A stretch of 64,000 nt of DNA from Aurelia coerulea (lineage: Eukaryota; Cnidaria; Scyphozoa; Semaeostomeae; Ulmaridae). Each line of letters opens with the position of its first letter. Position 1 is the first letter of the stretch. The stretch covers positions 5,146,001 through 5,210,000 of the forward strand of contig CM076953.1 in assembly GCA_039566865.1 (NCBI GenBank), in the 5' to 3' direction. Of this stretch, positions 1 to 11,819 are shown one piece after another. A model generated the notes under the pieces. That model worked only from the letters and a program-made list of their open reading frames with translations, did no database searches and had not been told where the DNA came from. A program made the position numbers and the translations under genes.

Positions 1-105
1 TCAATTGTAACACTTTTTGGAAAATCAGCCACATCGTCTAACTAATGATTAATTGTGCTCTTGAAGGTAAATGATATCGTAGTTGCATCCCTTGGAATAT
101 AATAG

Positions 106-408
106 CCTGTACGAAAATGCAAGGCCATGTAATAGCCATGTACAAGCCTTGTAGTTATGGCCTTGTAACCTTGTTTTAGCCTGGAATAGCCTTGCTGCAA
201 CCTTGTAAATGGCTTGAAAAATGCTAATTAGCCTTGTCGAAGCCTTGTGGAAACCTTGTGTTAGACTGGTTGCAGCTTGGAATCTTACTGATAGCCTTGT
301 AATTTTCTTCTAAGGCTAGTGCAAGGTCATAACAAGGTCATAATCCCTTCTACAAGGCTAAAACTTGGCCTGTACAAGGCCAAGTTTAGCCTTGTATTTT
401 TGTACAGG
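106..408. repeat. Inverted-repeat element rich in AGCCTTGTAA motifs
   Basis: The ends are inverted (CCTGTACgAAAATgCAAGGC at the left, its complement with few changes at the right). The interior is a degenerate run of AGCCTTGTA-type motifs that point one way in the left half and the other way in the right half. No clear target duplication was found. This is a non-coding mobile-element-like structure. Confidence 0.6.
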
Positions 409-1457
409 AGACATTAGTTTCCATCACATAGAACCAATTTTTGTGACGCTGTGATAGTTTCAAAATCAATGGTCAAGTGTTACAATTGTAACAGATGTTA
501 ATAGATGTTAGATGTTAACATGGGGCAATTGTAACAGATGGTTGGAGCAATTGTTACATATCTTTAAAATCATCACAGATGATTATTGCACGACTCTGCT
601 TTCCCCTTATATAAGATATAGCACCAGGTGGCAGATTATTCATGGCTTTCAAAAGAACAAATTAAAAATAAGATGTAGTTTTTATTTCTTTGTAAATTTG
701 GGTGCATCAGTTGAAAAAATTGAATCGATTGAGAAAATTTTCTTTTTTAACAAATTTCAATTCTGAGCTCTTTAATACTGCATAGATGCACATTGTTTGA
801 CCAGATTAGAAAATGAATAAAAACCAAAGCATCGGACAAACAGCATCTTACAATTTCCCCTGACCTGGTCACCTATCGTTATTTTCAATTTTCACATTTC
901 ATAAGCTGTGGAGCTTAAAAGTTTTAACGGTAGTTTTGATCCTAAATAGATGTCATGTCTGTGATGTGAAAATGAATTATTTTAATCGTGAGCAAAATCT
1001 TTAAGACAAAGATTTACAGTGAATGTATTTACTTTCGTTTCAAAAACATGACTGTTTCCCCTCGAAGATCTTCCAAACTTGGCAGAATATTCCTGTATCT
1101 CAAGTCGTATGTAGAGGGTTAGAACGAGCTTGTTCTGTGCAAAAGTCAGATTTTTGCACTTTTCTGCAAGGTGTGAGAGTCAGTGCTAGAATTGCCCTGT
1201 GTTACCATTGTCCCCGATTCAAAAACGAGATTCAAACACCATGATCTATGCAATATTTTAATGAGATTTGATGCACTTATATGTAATGGCAAATCAATTT
1301 AGCTTTTGCAATAGAGCAGACACCTGTGATTTTGCAACCTGCCACCCCTGCCTGCAATTTTGGAAGTCAGGCTGGGTTCTTGCACAATGAAAGCAATTTA
1401 TTGGTTCTTATGAAACAATCTTCATAAGAAGCAATCTTCATGTTCACTGCCTATGCC
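409..1457. other. No gene seen
   Basis: This stretch is AT-rich sequence with only short, low-quality open frames. No protein family, RNA gene or clear repeat boundary was recognised. Confidence 0.5.
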
Positions 1458-1458
1458 C

Positions 1459-1847
1459 CCAGGGGGTCTACTTAGTACTATGACCACCCGGGGATGTGCC
1501 TGCCAATAGGGTGTCATTTTCGGCGGAAAATTCCGGGACAGGATTATACCTTTTGCACCTTTATTCCAGGACCGGTGTGTCCTTTAGAGCTACTTTTTCC
1601 AGGACAGATCAGATCATCATTTAAAAAGATACTCCAATTCATGAACTTATTGAAATAAATTATTAGTAGCATTAGCAATTAGCGAAAAGTACTTTTAGTA
1701 ATATCATTTTCAAAAGAACCATCATTTTCCCCGATCTTATTCCAGGACAGGTATTATGTTTTCAGAATTTTATTCCAGGACAGGGTCATAAAATTTTGTT
1801 CTGGCAGGCACATCCCCGTTGTTTTTCTCCAAGGTAGACCCCCCGGG
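1459..1847. mobile_element. G-capped inverted-repeat element, copy 1
   Basis: The ends are CCAGGGGGTCTAC at the left and GTAGACCCCCCGGG at the right. They are flanked by the direct repeat CCTATGCCC (1450-1458 and 1848-1856), a 9-bp target-site duplication. Subterminal GGGGATGTGCCTGCC is mirrored at the right. The interior repeats a unit around TATTCCAGGACAGGT several times. It is non-coding. A second copy, split by a later insertion, is at 41443-43895. Confidence 0.8.
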
Positions 1848-1856
1848 CCTATGCCC

Positions 1857-2329
1857 TTGTGGACTTTCCAAACAAAGTTTTTTTAGTTTATTTTTTTCCT
1901 AACCCAAATCAACTTTCTTCCCTCTTATAGAATTTTTCCCCTTATAGAATCAATTCCTCTAATTACAAAAGTAATTGGTTAAAATAACATTCTAAATATA
2001 ACTTAAAATACAAAGTAACTGGGAAAAATAACGTTTAAAGTCCAAATTAAAGTATCAAAATTAATTGTGTCCTTTAAAATCAACAACAAGCGTGACGAAA
2101 GATAAAGAAAAATCAACTTAAGGCTAAAAAGTACAAGTATGATAATTAAATTAAATTAAATCCGAAACACCACTTAAGTACCTTCGGAGTAATCTGATAT
2201 AAAAAACAAGTGAAAATAAAACAATAAAGAAAAATTAAGAATTTTCTTACAAAAAATACGTGTACCTTTGAAAAATGAACATTTACCCCATACATCATAT
2301 TAATCAAAGCCTTTACTTTCATTAGAATC
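1857..2329. other. AT-rich upstream region of the orphan ORF
   Basis: This is very AT-rich sequence with no recognisable gene or repeat. It would include any promoter of the ORF that starts at 2330, but no convincing motif was picked out. Confidence 0.4.
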
Positions 2330-2773
2330 ATGGCCAGTCCAGAAGAAAATGAGTGGGACACCGACAGGGGAATGAGACGTGGTTCCCCTGAACAGGAGAT
2401 CCTCTTTCTGCTCTTCGGGTCTGCAGCAGAAACTGCATACAATAACTTACCGGGTAGCACAAATTATTCAAGCCTTGGTCCAGATTTTTGGATAGCGGCA
2501 ACAAATGGAAGGGTGGGAAAGTACGATGACTGGGTAAAAAGGGGGATATTGGAAATGGCAACAGATATGACAGCGAAAATGTCAAAGGAAGAGGCTGAAA
2601 CGTTATGGAAACGGTTGGTAGTGCTTATCAGAAGGGGACTGAACGAACGCAAAGAAAACAAAATGGACCACAGGCATAAACATGTGGCGAAACATTGGGA
2701 AGAATTGTTAACCAAAGTAGTTCAGTGGATGGATGAAAATGCAATTGCACAGCCAGGAGAAGAGCAAGTTTAG
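2330..2773 (+). CDS. Orphan 147-aa hydrophilic protein (hypothetical)
   Basis: I do not recognise this protein. It is an uninterrupted 147-codon frame that starts MASPEENEWDTDRG. It contains a central aromatic and glycine segment (residues about 45-70, with GPDFWIAATNGRVGKYDDW), followed by a charged, probably helical half rich in Lys, Arg, Glu and Trp (residues about 80-135). No signal peptide or membrane segment is visible. The lack of low-complexity sequence and the balanced composition argue for real coding, either a lineage-specific gene or a domesticated or relict transposon ORF. An intron upstream or downstream cannot be excluded. The overlapping minus-strand frames look like shadows. 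Confidence 0.45.
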   Translation: MASPEENEWDTDRGMRRGSPEQEILFLLFGSAAETAYNNLPGSTNYSSLGPDFWIAATNGRVGKYDDWVKRGILEMATDMTAKMSKEEAETLWKRLVVLIRRGLNERKENKMDHRHKHVAKHWEELLTKVVQWMDENAIAQPGEEQV

Positions 2774-3089
2774 ACTTTATTTTAATTACCAAAGGATGTT
2801 TTTTAGTATGGATATAATCTTTCATGTCACCTAAAAGGAACATTTCTATTTTTTATCCATTCCATATTCCCTTTTTTGAGTTTCAAACAAATGATTTGCG
2901 GTAAATAATCCTAAAAGGAATCGACATAGTTAAAAGCTGGCCCGGGCCAAGTTAAAAATATAATCTATTGTATTCAACAACTTTGACGCCTGCAGTTTCA
3001 TTGTGTGGCGAAGGAAACAATGGGTTTGTGGGCGTTTCTTGAGCCTATTTATAGCAGCTTGTCGATATAGCTATGTCTATTCCCTTTAA

Positions 3090-3970
3090 GGTTACTGTAA
3101 CTGTTCAGACGACAAATTTTCGATTTTTCGCTTTTGTCATAATCTGATGGTATAAGTATTTGAGGACTGTTTAAACCAACTCACTTCCAGAAATAGTCAC
3201 AATTACTTAGAAATTTGAGCATTTCAAAAGGAGCAATCATGTTTCTCAAAAATTGCGGGAATATACATTAGGGGATTAAAGTAAACTCACTTGACCTCTC
3301 AGCTATGTTCATGACATCCCGTGCTGCTGTGTTATTGACATAATGCTTTACCGATACCGCACTTAAGCCTCGTTGCTTGACCTTTCATGCATAATCGTAT
3401 TTCCCGCAATTTTTGCTTCATTTTGATAAAAGCCTGATTTCTCGAAACAGGATTCCTGAGTACTGGTGGGTAATAAAAAATCTTTGTGTACCCAACAGGC
3501 CAATCGAATCGCTTGAAACTTGGCACACAGGGTCACAAAGCATATAACTACGAAACCGTGTCAGCGATTTGTGATAGATCCACTGGTCCGATTTTTACAG
3601 GGGTCTGAGAGTTAAAAAAGACATTTAAGACATTTACATTTATTTAAAATGATATCATTTCAAGAAAATACCTTTTATCAAAAATTCGTGACACGGTTTT
3701 GCAGTTCAGGGCCTTAAGTCTTTGGTAAATAGATAGTCGTGGTCCAACGATTATCATTGGGGTACACAAAGATTTTTTCGCAAGGGTGGTCGATTTTGCC
3801 TTAAATCTAGAATAAATCATTCGTGATTTTATTGAATCAACTGAATATATTTTTATGATATTCTACGTTTAATTCTGCGTCGAATGATGCATAAGTTTGT
3901 TTGGTATATTTTGACGAACGACCGTGGTAAACGGAGTTTCTTAATCGCCGCCTGAACGGTTACAGTAACC
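3090..3970. mobile_element. TTAA-flanked inverted-repeat element (881 bp)
   Basis: The left end GGTTACTGTAACTGTTCAG and the right end CTGAACGGTTACAGTAACC are inverted copies. They are flanked by TTAA at 3086-3089 and 3971-3974. TTAA targets are typical of piggyBac and Kolobok elements. The interior has no transposase reading frame, so this is a non-autonomous copy. Confidence 0.8.
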
Positions 3971-4132
3971 TTAAGATAGCCTTAAATAACGGACTCATCG
4001 TAATACGCAACTCAAACGCAACATTGGACACTGTAATCTATGGAAAGAAACTGTTAAAATTTGTTACCAGGGAGACAATTTGACAATAGCGAAATATCCA
4101 TGTCCTAACACCCTTGCTTAAACACCGTCATA

Positions 4133-4662
4133 CCGGGTGCGCCAAAATAAACTATGCACGTTTGGCAGGCCATAATAAAACGTACACTGGACCGATTTTG
4201 AACATTCATGACTTAATAGTTAGCAGGAAGCCTGAATTAGATACCAGGATTTTTTGCAATTTTTTTCATTTTCAGTTTTTAGAGCTAGAAGCGAGTTTCC
4301 TAAAATTTTAGTTTTCGAAAAGCACTGAAAACGATCAAAAACATCGATCAATTTTTCCAAAGAATCGACATGAATGAGCAAAGAAAGAACTTGTTCATGG
4401 TGATTTGCGATTAAAAAATCGACCAATTGCAATCTGCTGTACGAGAGTTCGTACTGAACCCCAAAATCCCCCTTGAAACGTTTTCTCTTTGTTCATCCAT
4501 GTTGGATCTTTTAAAATTTGATCGATGTTTTTTAATCGTTTCCAATGTTTTCGAAAAAGAACATTTTAAGAAACTCGCTCCTGTCATAAATCTTCAAAAT
4601 CGGTCCAATGTACGATTTATTGTGGCCCGCCAAACGTGCATAGTTTATTTTGGCGCACCCGG
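4133..4662. mobile_element. TA-flanked MITE, CCGGGTGCGCC ends
   Basis: The terminal inverted repeats are long (CCGGGTGCGCCAAAATAAAC and about 40 bp more) and are flanked by TA at 4131-4132 and 4663-4664. It is 530 bp and non-coding. The TA target fits Tc1/mariner-type mobilisation. Elements at 27512, 47824, 54792 and 56033 share the CCGGGTG start or a variant of it. Confidence 0.8.
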
Positions 4663-4664
4663 TA

Positions 4665-5353
4665 TATACAGAGAAGTCTGTTAACTCCTATCTCGTAAAA
4701 GGGCACCAACCACGTTTTGCCACGATAAACCATTTGAGATCATAATGCGTTTCGTCGGACACTCGTCAGTTCGGTCCGTGCATAGAACAAATAGCAGACG
4801 AATGTGCAGGCCCGTCGGGACGAGATTCATATTGGGGGGGGGGGCTGAGACTTGTTGTAAGCCTTACAAAGCCTTACATTCATTTTCATTTTTCATTATT
4901 TCCAATGGCATTGCAATTAAAAACAAGGGTTGGGGGGGCTTGCTCCCGGGAAAACTTTTCATGACCACGCTCTTTAGATCGTTGGAAAGCGCCCCATTTT
5001 TGAAGAATTTGCCATTTAAAGAAGCAAAGGATTATGAATGATGGGGGTCTTTCCAGGAAAGTTTTAAAGATAGGACTTCAATTTCTCGAGGATATAGATT
5101 AATTTTGAATTGCATAATAATATGAAAGTGCTAGCTTGATACATTATGGTAACTTCTTCAAATACAGATCAGTTTGAATCTTCATTTCCAACAGCTTGGC
5201 TTTCACAGCCCTTTCCCGTACGTAAGTGAATGAGCTTCAGCAAATTATTTGGGGGGCTGAAGCCCCCCCCCCAGCCCGCCCGGTTCCAACGGGCCTGGTG
5301 TGCAACAAAACGCCTTTTTGTTCATTCAATGTTGCTATTTATTGCAGTTACTG
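4665..5353. other. No gene seen; G- and C-runs
   Basis: This intergenic sequence has runs of G near 4836-4846 and C near 5263-5272. No coding region was recognised. Confidence 0.4.
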
Positions 5354-5362
5354 GTAACTTAC

Positions 5363-5687
5363 CCCGGGGGGGGGGGGGTACTTGACTTAAATTTGTACGG
5401 GGGTGTGCCCACGAAAAAATTTTTTTTTACCCTGCTCCAGAATTTTTCGCTCAAAATGATAACCTGTTCTAGAAAAAGTTGATGAAAAGTATGCGCAAAA
5501 ATATGAAATTTGACCGAAAAACGACCCGATCTAGCAGAATATTCCCCTTTAACATGTTTTGACAACCTGCTCTAGAAAAATTGCCGCATTTTGATACCCT
5601 GTGCTAGAAAAAATTGGTGAAAACGATACCCTTAAAAACGGCACATCCCCGTCGGACAAATATACTAAGTACCCCCCCCCCCCCCGG
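5363..5687. mobile_element. G-capped inverted-repeat element
   Basis: It starts CCCGGGGG and a G-run, then TACTTGAC, and ends AAGTACCCC with a C-run and CCGG. The 9-bp direct repeat GTAACTTAC flanks it (5354-5362 and 5688-5696). Subterminal GGGGGTGTGCC is mirrored by GGCACATCCCC. The interior repeats a unit around ATACCCTGCTCTAGAAAAA. It is non-coding. Confidence 0.8.
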
Positions 5688-5989
5688 GTAACTTACACTC
5701 CGCTTACACTAACTTATTTCTTTTCTTTCAGGCTTTAAGATTAACTCGTTTTTCTCTTGCAGAATTCAACAGTTTTCTCTCTAGTTACAGGTTTATTTTG
5801 GCTGTTGTTCTTTTACAGGAGTTAGCAATCTTCTTTCTGCAGATCACGGTGTTTTGTTGCGTTTATATAGGTTTAGTACGATGAGTCCGTTATTTAAGAA
5901 TGAAAACTGTTAAATCCTGCTAGAGAAGCAACACATTTTTAATGTGAAACCCTGAAAGGAGAGAAAATAAGTTAATAGCTGCAATAAAA

Positions 5990-6700
5990 AGCTACGTGCA
6001 ATTAGTCCGGTAGCAGAAGGGGGGGTAGTACCACCAAACGAGGTAATTTGTGAGACCAAGTGATTTTGGTCAATTTTGGGGCGTAGAATTCGAATATCGA
6101 TGTTCTTTTTGTGGGGGAGGGGCCGTTTTTGAGATATGGGGGTAAATGCCCCCAAAATTGAAGGAAAATGTGTTATTGTTAAGACTCTCGATGTACCCTT
6201 TAAAAGTTCATTTTTAGCTGTAGAACATTGTTAATGGCCCCATCTAGCTCATAAAAGGTACTTTCGAGGTTTCGGATCATTCTGGGGTAACCCTGCCCCC
6301 AAATGGGGGCAACAAAGCAAGATGATTCAAAATTCACTAAAAGTACCTTACCATACCAATTCAGGGGTGTAGAACCCGAATTTCGATGTTATTTTGATGG
6401 GAGAGTAACTGTTTTTGAAATATAGGGGCAAATGCCCCAAACAGGGGTCAAAGGTCAAAATCTTTTGGTAAAGTTTGATGTTTGTCACCCTAATTAAATC
6501 ACAAATCTTACTATCATATTCGTACTAAAATGCTGGTCCATAGCGCTGTTTAGGTTTAAAGTCATCATATTCCTCTCCGAGGCAATGCTGTCCTAAATGG
6601 GAGCAACCAAGGAAGTCGATTGCTATTTCACTAACAACACATGATCTTATCAATTTCCAGTTATTCTTGGGTGTAGAATCTGAGTTTCGATGTTATGCAG
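5990..6700. repeat. Tandem units of about 290 bp
   Basis: A unit recurs near 6080, 6364 and 6664. It contains GGTGTAGAAcCcGAaTTTCG, then GATGTTATTTTG, GTTTTTGAAATATAGGGG and AAATGCCCC. The copies are diverged. An inverted copy lies at about 8890-9000. Confidence 0.6.
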
Positions 6701-9155
6701 CAATATCTCTTCCGGTAGAAATATTTTGCATTTTACCCTCACACCATTGATGAACTTGCCACTTTGGTCGAAAAACGGGAGGAGGAAAACAGGGAGACAA
6801 ATCTTAAATGCAGCCGGGACTTCACTGCTCAAGAGCGCGAAGAACATCTTATATTTTGGATATGGCTGCTAACATCAACGGTATCATGAGAACGCCAGAC
6901 ACATTTATAGAACAGTATTTCTTGTGACGAAGATAAATTTGGCATATGAACTCCCGATATTCGTATTCCTGCTGACATTAACAAATTTTTAGAAATAATG
7001 GAAGGAAAGAAATAATTTCAAGGCCGATGAAACATGTATGGCTTGAAACCAGTCATTAACTCATTGGACGCTCACTTTTATGGCATGAGATATGTCCTGT
7101 ATAAAGGCCAAGAATGGAACATCGATTGACGTGTGAAAGAAATTGAGCATGATCACGAAAAAACAAATGCCACAGAAGCTTTCCTCCACGACGAAAAAGC
7201 ATTTGACTCGTGAAATTGTCTGTTGACTCCACAGAATATGGGGCATAGGAACTAAAAAGCTATTGTTTATATCCTTGACAAGGTGCATAACCCTCCCTTC
7301 TCTAACGAGCCCCCTCTCGGGTTTCCAAAATTACACCAGCCTCCCGTGTATTCTTTGCAAGAGCTTTTACGGTATTCTTCGTAAAGGAAAACAGTTTTGG
7401 TGGATACATATGAAAGGTACATTTCTTGTTCGCTGTTTAGGGAACAGTCAAGCAAGATATAATATCTGACCAGAGCTGGATGGATTGGCACTTCTTTTAG
7501 GTAGAAGTTTGAAAGAAAGCAGCAGTATTCATCAAACAAAGTGATGAAAAATATATTTAGGAGATTGAAAGAATATGAAAATGGCATTGACTTGTCTCTC
7601 CTTCCACCATACCAGACAGCAAATTTTGTTACAAAATGTGGTGAAATGCATCAAATCCTGATCGCAAGGTTATCCAGGCCAATCAGGCTGATTACCAGAT
7701 ATAATGATAAAATTGGACAGAGGAAGTGTATTCAGAACAGATACATTGGCATTGGCATAAGAGTCGGGTGGCTGGGGTGTGCTGCATAGCCCCTCTAATC
7801 AGGCAAAAGTTATTTCACTTCAGGCGCGATTCAAGCACTATTAAAGCAACGAAGCCATCATATTGGGCACTATCCATGAAATAAGCCCATCTAAACATTA
7901 GGCTGCACCTAAGTCCAGGAAAGGATAGCAGAGTTGCTGATTAATGCCAGCAATGGAAGAGATGGTCGAGAATAGTGACAATATCTTAAGTTCTGATTTG
8001 TTAGCCCATTGCTAGTTCCTTTGGATTTAGGATTTGCATCCGAATCTTTTGCTCACCGATCGGCAGGTAATTGCATCCGAATTTGACATGTAAGGAAGGA
8101 TTCCAAACGGAAATGTCTCAATGAAAGATGCAAATCACAATAATGCAGCCGAAAGTGCAAACGGGCACACCACCATTGTTATCCTTTACAAGAGAGCATC
8201 ATGAATAGATTCGCGTAATTTCATTGGATGATTTAATGGTAAGCCATCGTCCTATTGTCTTTGAAGTGTGGATTTGGATGCGAATTCGAAGTCCAAGGGA
8301 ACTGGAAATTGGCCATAAATGTAAAAAATAGAGTAACATGAACTTGCGGTAATTACAGAATTTGTTTATTACTGAACTGGTCTATTAACGATCCATTCAA
8401 CATGTTGCAACTGAGCCTCTTTATAGGATCATGGCTGAGGGCACCATCCAATGTTTCCCTTGATTGAAAGGAACCATAGGTAGGTATGAAGTTTGAACCG
8501 TAAACACAGTAGGACCAAACAAGGCTCTCTGTTGCAAATGTTACTGTCGGAAATTCATAGGATGAGGCACTTCGACCATGAAGTGGACACAGATAATCTC
8601 TCTCATTGCCCCCAAATTCGGGGTAACATTTCGGGGTTAGAAGAAGGTAACAACCTGAAAAAATAGATTAAGCTATTGCTATTCATGAATTTACTGATCC
8701 CAAATTCCATTTCCCATAGCTGAAGATCAAAATGTTTATGCTTTGAGTGAGGCGTTCGACAACAACAAACTTTACCCTATTCTTAAGGCAGTCGCCGCTA
8801 TATTTGAAAAGCTCCCTTTTCCTGTTAAAATAACATCTTTCTATGAGAATCATTACAAGATTTGAAATGAAAAGCACCAAAGGTTACCAAAAGAGTTTGA
8901 CCTTTGACCCCTATTTGGGGGCATTTGCCCCTATATTTCATAAACTGTTCCTCTCCCATCAAAATAACATCGAAATTCGGGTTCTACACCCCTGAATTGG
9001 TATGGTAAGGTACTTTTAGGGAATTTTGAATCATCTTGCTTTGTTGCCCCCATTTGGGGCAGGGTTACCCCAGAATGATCCGAAACCTCGAAAATACCTT
9101 TTATGAGCTAGATGGGGCCATTATCAATGTTCTAAAGCTAAAAATGAACTTTTAA
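6185..9155. mobile_element. Large element with inverted arms of about 280 bp
   Basis: The block at about 6190-6475 (ending in AAATGCCCC, GGGGTCAAAGGTCA) reappears in reverse complement at about 8880-9155, with few changes. The arms enclose about 2.4 kb. The core has short plus-strand frames (for example 7541-7789) that match no family I know. It is probably a degenerate inverted-repeat transposon or foldback. The boundaries are approximate. Confidence 0.55.
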
Positions 9156-9159
9156 AAAT

Positions 9160-9445
9160 CCTTTCCGGGTATCGTTTTCGCCTCTTTTTTCTAACGCCGG
9201 GTATCAAAAGAAGGCAATTTTTCTAAAGCCGGTTGTCAAACATGTTATTTCATTGTTTTTCGACGAAGTTTTACGTTTAGGGGTATGCTTTTTGCCGATT
9301 TTTACGTTTTGGGATATGCGTTTCGCCGATTTCTTCTAAAGCCGGCTATCATTTCGATGGAAAATTTCTAAAGCCGGGTGAACATTTTTTTTCTTGGAGT
9401 GCACCCCCTCCGTACAATTGAAAGTGAAGTACCCCTCCCCCCGGG
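9160..9445. repeat. Truncated G-capped element, CTAAAGCCGGGTATC units
   Basis: The right end is intact in form (CCCTCCGTAC, then GAAGTACCCCTCCCCCCGGGG). The interior repeats TTTCTAAAGCCGGGTATC several times. The left end is missing where it abuts the inverted arm ending near 9155. No target duplication can be read. Confidence 0.6.
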
Positions 9446-9790
9446 GTTTCTTATTAGCTGAAATCGGTTACCCCATTCAGATTTCACCAGGTGCTTTCTC
9501 GAGAAAATCCCTTCGAGACACCTTTCAAAACGAGCTAAGAAAGATTAGTGATTACGACCAAATTTCCCTAGTTGTACCTTCCAGCAATGACATGAACACC
9601 GAACACGCTTTGGCCTCGTATGAATAACTTATGCAGAGGGATTCCGTTCTCATTATTGTTACGAAGGAAAACCAAGGAGATTTACTCGTTGTTTTTCACT
9701 CGCTTTTGTGGCTGCAAAGTCAGAGGATCACACCACTGCGCCACAACACCTTCAGTTTCGTCCCCGCTAAGCGTCATTTCGACGCTAACT

Positions 9791-10113
9791 CCCGGGGGGG
9801 TTACTTGACCAGGTTTTGGTCGGGGACGTGCCATCGAAGCTTCAAAAACATACCCGTTCCTTATACCAATTTTCCGAAAAAGCATACCCGACTTTAAACC
9901 AATTTTCCGAAAAAGTACACCCGACCTTATACCAATTTTCCGAAAATGTATATCCGATCTTATACTTTAACCAAAATCGTGAAAATCGATACCGTTCCTT
10001 GTACCAAAATCGTGAAAATCGATACCGTTCCTTATACCAAAATCGCGAAAATCGATACCCTTCCCGATGGCACGTCCCCGTACCCAAAATATGTGAAGTA
10101 CCCCCCCCCCGGG
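9791..10113. mobile_element. G-capped element with two minisatellite blocks
   Basis: It starts CCCGGGGGGGTTACTTGACC and ends GAAGTACCCC with a C-run and GGG. It is flanked by CGCTAACT (9783-9790 and 10114-10121). Subterminal GGGGACGTGCCATCG is mirrored by CGATGGCACGTCCCC. The interior holds about four units of CGATACCAATTTTCCGAAAAAGC type, then three units of TACCAAAATCGTGAAAATCG. Long open frames across it on both strands are products of the tandem repeats, not genes. Confidence 0.8.
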
Positions 10114-10121
10114 CGCTAACT

Positions 10122-11029
10122 TTCAGACCCCCCCCCCCCACCCCACCCTCCAAACTTAGCGTCGGTCTACAACAACAGCAACAACAACAACAACAACTCT
10201 CTTTGAGAAACCTTTCGACTTAGGCCATTTGAAAAACTAGAGCTGGCGTTGGAAAAGGCCCTCCGGTAAGGTATTTTCTTCTCAGATATTTTCTTTCATT
10301 TTCTTTTCTTCTATTTTCTAACCCTACCTAACCCTTACCCTCACATTGTAATCTGTCATATGAAAATCGATGGTAAAAAATTTTTTATCGTCATTTTGGC
10401 TGTGTGACCACTCGCCACCCGCCACACCACAGTCCCGCCACCCATTGGTATTAAACGTCGAAATGACGCTAAGCGAGGACGAAATGGATTTATGACCAAC
10501 CGCCTGCTTGCTTTATGCAGACGAGACCCACAAGATATCTTACACGAAGACGAGGAGGCAGGCATGCCAGAAGAATTGATTGAGTGAGCTCTAGTCTAGA
10601 AGTAAATATTTGGTAATAAGTCATCGGCCTACTCATGATGAAGAGAAAACTGACCTATTTTATATGCGCCTCAGTCAGGCAGAGAATCCAGAGAGTGAGA
10701 CCCATAATAGCCCAGGGAAACATTTTAACAATGAACCCCTTCCTTTTCATACAGGGTATATTAAGATAGGAACTAGGAAAGTTGGGCATCATTTTGAAAA
10801 TATCATACCCTCAAAAAACGGCACCAAAATCATCAATTAGAGAGAAGAGGACAAAAACTTTCCCATCAACCATCATGGCAGCAATGATAAATAACTAAAA
10901 AGGCATTTGCCCGTCACAACGGACTAACACAACTGCGTCCCCCTCTCTACCTGCAGAATCCTTGCAAAGCAGACCTGGCTGGGTAAAATTCACAAAATAT
11001 CTCCCATAACTCAGGCAAAGTATCACAGT
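10122..11029. other. No gene; CAA microsatellite
   Basis: A short CAA/CAG run sits at about 10170-10198. A segment at about 10457-10485 is the reverse complement of about 9755-9783, so this inverted pair brackets the G-capped element. Nothing else was recognised. Confidence 0.45.
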
Positions 11030-11240
11030 TCAGTTCAGTTCAGTTTCATTTTAAAATTCCACAACATACAAAAATCCATTAAACAAACTAACCTGAAAGT
11101 AAAATTATAACAAGTTACAAATACGACAAAATAATTGATATAAATAATTACCATCAACTAGAAATTTTTATGGAGAGGAATTTCTTAAGGAGGAGCTCTC
11201 TCAATGGGTAAACTAATCGAAGAGAGAGCACCCCCTGTTC
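11030..11240 (-). mobile_element. LINE 3' end (same family as 56568-57713)
   Basis: The GTTCA repeat at 11032-11045, followed by TTTCATTTTAAAATT, matches in reverse complement the tail at about 57675-57713. The GGGGGTGCTCTCTC segment at about 11225 matches 57485-57500. This is a 5'-truncated retrotransposon tail inserted in the minus orientation. Confidence 0.7.
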
Positions 11241-11819
11241 TAAAATCCTATTAACTTTTGAAAATCTTCAAAGAATGTTTGGAGGTTGATATAGCCAAAA
11301 AGCAAAATTATGGAAAAATTTAGTCTAAGTGACGAGACCAGTCCCAAGGCATACCAAAGGCCCCCACCAAATGCACACCAGAGCATTAAATGCCCAAGAG
11401 AATCCGAAAGGCAGTGCAAGAGTTTAATACCCAGCCACACCTCAAGACAAGCCGATCAGAGACACCACAAACTAGCCCATAACCTCTGGGCAGGCAAGCT
11501 GGAATGGAGTTACCAAACTCCCAAGTGGAGTTACCCCATCACTTGAGTATTAGGAAGGCCTACCAGGCTAGGTTGTAGGGTTGGCACAGGGCAGGGACAG
11601 ATTAACTGTGCATTCTACAGTATTTCTTGTAAATACTGATGAAGGGTAATGCCCCGCGCAATGCCCCATATGTATAGTTTCTATTTAAATCCTGGCATTT
11701 TAGTTTCTCAAATGCAAAAATTTACGTCACTCTCAAGACTGGGAGTAATTTGCACCTCCAGATTCCAATTAAAATGCTTTTGCAGGACTTAAAGAAGAGG
11801 ATGCACGGGTTCAAACAAG
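11241..11819. other. Upstream region of the fucosyltransferase gene
   Basis: No gene was recognised. It should contain the promoter and 5' UTR of the downstream gene, and a 5' untranslated exon is possible. A short frame at 11750-11938 overlaps the true start in another frame and is rejected. Confidence 0.4.

Noticed and set aside
9816..10223. Long overlapping frames on both strands with repeating FSEKAYPTLNQ and RENRYRSLYQ patterns
   Set aside because: They come from the tandem units inside the G-capped element, whose unit length keeps frames open on both strands.
11240..11440. Hydrophobic minus-strand ORF (66 codons) that looks membrane-like
   Set aside because: It adjoins a LINE tail, lacks any known domain, and is probably retrotransposon-derived or random.
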